From Pseudomonadota bacterium (GTDB taxonomy: Bacteria > Pseudomonadota > Alphaproteobacteria > Ferrovibrionales > Ferrovibrionaceae), in the NCBI GenBank assembly GCA_023433835.1, contig JAEYTW010000771.1, positions 1 through 7,545 of the forward strand: DNA of 7,545 nucleotides, given 5' to 3'. The notes below the pieces were generated by a model. The model did not search any database. It saw only the letters and a program-made list of their open reading frames with translations, and had not been told where the DNA came from. Each line of letters starts with the position of its first letter. The first letter of the stretch is position 1. Positions 5,398 to 7,545 of the stretch are shown here, piece by piece. The position numbers and the translations under genes were made by a program.

Positions 5398-7089
5398 TCA
5401 GAACTGGAAACGCTGGATGGCGATGGCCTGGCCGTTGGGCAAGATCACCGTGCCCGTGGTGGTCGAGCTGAAGCGGATCGTCGCCGGCCCGCGGTCGGTC
5501 GCCCGGATCGTGCCGCTGGCGCCGGTCAGGGTCGGACCGCCGGTGAATTCGTTCAGCGTGCCTTGCCACATCGACGCGCTTGCCGTGGTGTTGGTATAGA
5601 GGCCCGACCCGCCGTACCAGTTGGCCTGCCCCGCCGCCCCCGTCGACCCATAGGCATAGCCCACCGCGAAGAACCGTGAATAGGTGGTGCCGTTCTGGAC
5701 GACGCTGCCCTGGCTCTCGATGAACCAGCCGGTGCCGGAATAAGCCGGTGCCCACCACCAGCCGGAGACCGGCGCCCAACTCGGCGCGCCCGCAACCGTC
5801 GCGCCGTCGATCGGGAAGCGGGTCAGGGCATAGGTCGTCGGGCTGCCCGAGGCCGGCGTGATGGTCACCGTGATCGCCGAGGCCGACGTCACGGTCAGGG
5901 TGTAGGACGCCGGCGAGGCCGTGGCGGCCGGCGCCGACGCCGTGCCGCCGAGATTGGCGAAGGTCGTGCCGCCGGCATAACCCTGCAGCTGGCCCGAGCA
6001 GGTGGCGGCGCCGAGCATGCAGTTGCCGACATACCAGATGTCGGCGCCGGTGGCGTCGTAGGTGTAGATGCCGAAGAACATCGACGACCCCTGGACCTCG
6101 ATGCCGAAGCCGCGGCCGGACGCGGTCGAGGTGTACCAGAAGCCGTTGGCCGGCGTGGTCGTCTGCACCAGGCTGCGCTCCGACGCGCTGCGCGTGCCGC
6201 GGAAGCAGCCGACGACATAGGGAAATTCTTCATTCCCGTGATAGTGGTAGACGGTCTTGGTCGTGCCATCGGCCTGGGTGACGCCGTGGGTATGGCCGTG
6301 GCACTCGTCCAGATCGGCGTTGGTCAGCGTCGCGCCGCTCTCGCCCTTCGGCCCGTAGATCCCGAAACCATCCAGTGCCCAGCCGACCTGTACCGAATGG
6401 CCCGACGTGGAATCGGTGTAGCAGTTGGTCAGGTGATGATAGTGGTAGGACGTATCGTTCGGATGCCCCTCGCACTGGTCGGTCATCTCGTTGGCCACCG
6501 CGTCGCGGCCGTCGGCATCGAGGGCGTTGAACAGCAGCGCGCCGGTGAACAGGAAGCCGACGATACCGCCGATACAATTCGGGGTTGCCGAATAGGTCGG
6601 GTTCAGCGGCAGGTCGGCATAGAGGCGCTTGGCCGAGATCGAGCCGGGATTGGGATGGTATTGCGGCTGGCCCGCCTCGGTCGACGACGACACCGGGAAG
6701 GTGCCCGTCAGGTGGTTGGGCAGGCCGTTCGAACCGACCTGGAGGGTCGAACCCGAGGCCATCGACTTGTAGTAGGACGTCCACTCGACCGAGCCTTCGA
6801 CGATCGGCTTGCCGGCGAAGGACAGCGCCTGGGTCGTGGTGTTGACCCAGGAAAAACCGTAGCCCGCCGTCCCTCTCGACCATTGGCAGGAATAGATCGT
6901 GTTGCGTGCCGCGGTGGTCATCGACACGTTGTCGACCATCGCCTTACCGACGACACCGCGCGACTTCAGCGTCGGATAGACCGTCGCCGCCTTCGTACCA
7001 TGCGCGGCGGAATCATGGGCCGCCGCCGGCGCGGCCAGGCCGGCGAGCAGCGCCAAGCCGCCCCAGAACAAAGCTTGCCGTAACGTCAT
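5398..7089 (-). CDS. Secreted YHYH-domain protein with duplicated C-terminal domain
   Basis: Protein of 563 aa, function unknown. Residues 1-24 are a clear Sec signal peptide (hydrophobic core LFWGGLALLAGLAA, cleavage after PAAA), giving a mature protein that would begin HDSAAH. Residues 45-300 match the YHYH domain: SYHYHHLTNCY (214-224), DGFGIYGP (240-247), ECHGHTHGV (262-270) and VYHYHGNEEFPYVVGCF (280-296). The clustered His and Tyr suggest metal binding, which is not established. Residues 316-427 and 443-563 are two related units: G-[FW]-W-[YW], SG-x-G, IE-x-QGS, Y-x-Y, WY, ending in RFPI and RFQF. Eight mature-region cysteines (68, 172, 206, 223, 263, 295, 357, 364) could form disulfides. 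The start is supported by AGGGGA seven bases upstream. The protein is probably periplasmic or extracellular. It is divergent from a sensor-kinase-like gene. Confidence 0.85.
   Translation of the reverse strand: MTLRQALFWGGLALLAGLAAPAAAHDSAAHGTKAATVYPTLKSRGVVGKAMVDNVSMTTAARNTIYSCQWSRGTAGYGFSWVNTTTQALSFAGKPIVEGSVEWTSYYKSMASGSTLQVGSNGLPNHLTGTFPVSSSTEAGQPQYHPNPGSISAKRLYADLPLNPTYSATPNCIGGIVGFLFTGALLFNALDADGRDAVANEMTDQCEGHPNDTSYHYHHLTNCYTDSTSGHSVQVGWALDGFGIYGPKGESGATLTNADLDECHGHTHGVTQADGTTKTVYHYHGNEEFPYVVGCFRGTRSASERSLVQTTTPANGFWYTSTASGRGFGIEVQGSSMFFGIYTYDATGADIWYVGNCMLGAATCSGQLQGYAGGTTFANLGGTASAPAATASPASYTLTVTSASAITVTITPASGSPTTYALTRFPIDGATVAGAPSWAPVSGWWWAPAYSGTGWFIESQGSVVQNGTTYSRFFAVGYAYGSTGAAGQANWYGGSGLYTNTTASASMWQGTLNEFTGGPTLTGASGTIRATDRGPATIRFSSTTTGTVILPNGQAIAIQRFQF
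5401..6144 (-). repeat. Tandem duplication within the YHYH protein (two diverged units)
   Basis: Unit 1 lies at 6144-5809 (residues 316-427) and unit 2 at 5763-5401 (residues 443-563). Shared landmarks are GFWYTSTASGRGFGIEVQGS against GWWWAPAYSGTGWFIESQGS, then IYTYDATGADIWY against GYAYGSTGAAGQANWY, a Gly-rich GGTTF/GGPTL step, a Thr/Ser-rich beta stretch and a terminal RFPI/RFQF. Unit 2 has an insertion of about 11 residues after QGS. The units are too diverged to be a recent DNA duplication. Confidence 0.7.
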
Positions 7090-7099
7090 GCCAGAATCC

Positions 7100-7139
7100 C
7101 CTGTTGATCCGCACCTGCCCCGCCCCGGATCTCAACAGG
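7100..7139 (-). promoter_or_regulatory. Leader hairpin overlapping the YHYH gene ribosome binding site
   Basis: In the minus-strand transcript CCTGTT (7139-7134) pairs with AACAGG (7105-7100), and GATCCG (7131-7126) pairs with CGGATC (7111-7106). This makes 12 pairs with a two-base bulge (7133-7132) and a 14-base loop. The last three bases of the 3' arm are the first three of the Shine-Dalgarno AGGGGA (7102-7097). The structure could limit ribosome access, or at the DNA level the dyad could be an operator. Function is inferred from base pairing only. Confidence 0.5.
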
Positions 7140-7154
7140 CAATTGCGGAGAAAA

Positions 7155-7160
7155 ATTGTA
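7155..7160 (-). promoter_or_regulatory. Candidate -10 element (TACAAT) for the YHYH gene
   Basis: TACAAT on the minus strand is five of six to the consensus and sits in the only AT-rich patch of the divergent gap. I see no convincing -35 at the right distance (TCATGG at 17 bases), so an activator may be needed. Transcription would start near 7148, and the leader would contain the hairpin at 7100-7139. A short CAATT/AATTG inverted repeat (7140-7144 with 7154-7158) overlaps it. Confidence 0.4.
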
Positions 7161-7203
7161 GGACCGGGGGCCGATCTCCATGATCGATCCATGTTCCGCC
7201 GCC

Positions 7204-7207
7204 AGGA
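7204..7207 (+). promoter_or_regulatory. Shine-Dalgarno AGGA supporting the ATG at 7215
   Basis: AGGA lies seven bases before ATG 7215. The other in-frame candidate, ATG 7191, has no recognisable ribosome binding site. Confidence 0.4.
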
Positions 7208-7214
7208 TGCGCCG

Positions 7215-7545
7215 ATGTTCCGCGCCTCGATCCTGACCAAGTCGTTCCTCGCCATCCTGATCGGCATGCTGCCGATCGTGCTGCTGATGGCGGCGTTCAA
7301 CGTCGTCGGCATCGGCCGGGGCTTCCTGCGTTATGTCAACGCGATGGAACTGACCCGCCTCGGCCCCGCGGTCGCGGCCCTGGAAACCGAGTATGCGCGC
7401 CGGGGCAGCTGGGCCGGCATCCCGCGCGAACCGCGCGATTTCGCCCGGTGGATCGAGGCCGCAATCCAGGCGGATGCCGAACAGCGCGGCCCGCCGCCCC
7501 CAGCGCCGCCGCCCGCCGCGCCACCGCGCCCGGACGACCCGGCGC
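7215..7545 (+). CDS. N-terminus of a membrane sensor, probably a BaeS-type histidine kinase (3' end outside window)
   Basis: Open from here to the window edge (110 codons). Residues 10-34 are a membrane segment (LAILIGMLPIVLLMAAFNVV) after a short cytoplasmic N-terminus with basic residues. A periplasmic segment follows: GFLRYVNAMELTRLGPAVAAL then ETEYARRGSW. This pattern, a membrane helix then R-G-F-x-x-Y-[VL]-N, an E-x-x-R-L step and Y-A-x-x-G-S-W, is typical of the sensor region of BaeS-like histidine kinases. Residues 93-106 are proline-rich (GPPPPAPPPAAPPRP), which I would place as a loop before the second membrane helix. The HAMP, DHp and ATPase domains would lie beyond the window, so the kinase call is inference. 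ATG 7191 (eight residues longer) is the alternative start. It is divergent from the YHYH gene, and a response regulator could be next to it outside the window. Confidence 0.65.
   Translation, partial: MFRASILTKSFLAILIGMLPIVLLMAAFNVVGIGRGFLRYVNAMELTRLGPAVAALETEYARRGSWAGIPREPRDFARWIEAAIQADAEQRGPPPPAPPPAAPPRPDDPA

Noticed and set aside
4877..5599. Plus-strand open frame of 240 codons (and several shorter ones) across rnpB.
   Set aside because: It reads the complement of the RNase P RNA, which is recognised by all its conserved blocks and by P1 pairing.
6238..7083. Plus-strand open frame of 281 codons antisense to the YHYH gene.
   Set aside because: It is low-complexity and Arg/Gly/Val-rich with no domain; the opposite strand has a signal peptide, a good ribosome binding site and recognisable motifs.

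Overview
This window is a very GC-rich stretch of bacterial chromosome, most likely from an alphaproteobacterium (Rhodospirillales-like). The evidence is the gene order of the division and cell wall (dcw) cluster, the type of FtsL, a class A RNase P RNA, and a sigma-EcfG-type promoter. The content is mostly housekeeping, with a small accessory block at the right end. I see no mobile element, CRISPR array or tRNA.

Positions 1-3841, all on the minus strand, hold the start of the dcw cluster in transcription order mraZ, rsmH (mraW), ftsL, ftsI, murE; murE is cut by the left edge. The genes are packed without spacers. Three junctions in a row are ATGA stop/start overlaps, and ftsI probably overlaps murE by 14 bases through a TTG start. 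Together they code for a transcription regulator, a 16S rRNA methyltransferase, a divisome bitopic protein, the septal transpeptidase and a peptidoglycan precursor ligase.

Positions 3842-4153 are a divergent control region. An array of ATGGG motifs with exact 10-base phasing lies over the presumed mraZ promoter and looks like a MraZ operator. Facing the other way, a GGAAC-N17-CGTT match to the alphaproteobacterial general-stress (EcfG) promoter lies in front of a small two-gene plus-strand unit (4154-4950). That unit encodes a DUF883/YqjD-like tail-anchored protein and a YqjE/holin-superfamily-like membrane protein.

Positions 4953-5338 (minus) are rnpB, the RNase P RNA. It converges on the holin-like gene with only two bases between them, and a good promoter lies immediately upstream of its 5' end.

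Positions 5398-7089 (minus) encode a secreted YHYH-domain protein of unknown function with a C-terminal domain present twice. Its mRNA leader can form a strong hairpin that overlaps the ribosome binding site. Divergent from it, starting at 7191 or 7215 (plus) and running off the right edge, is the N-terminus of a membrane protein that looks like a BaeS-type sensor histidine kinase.
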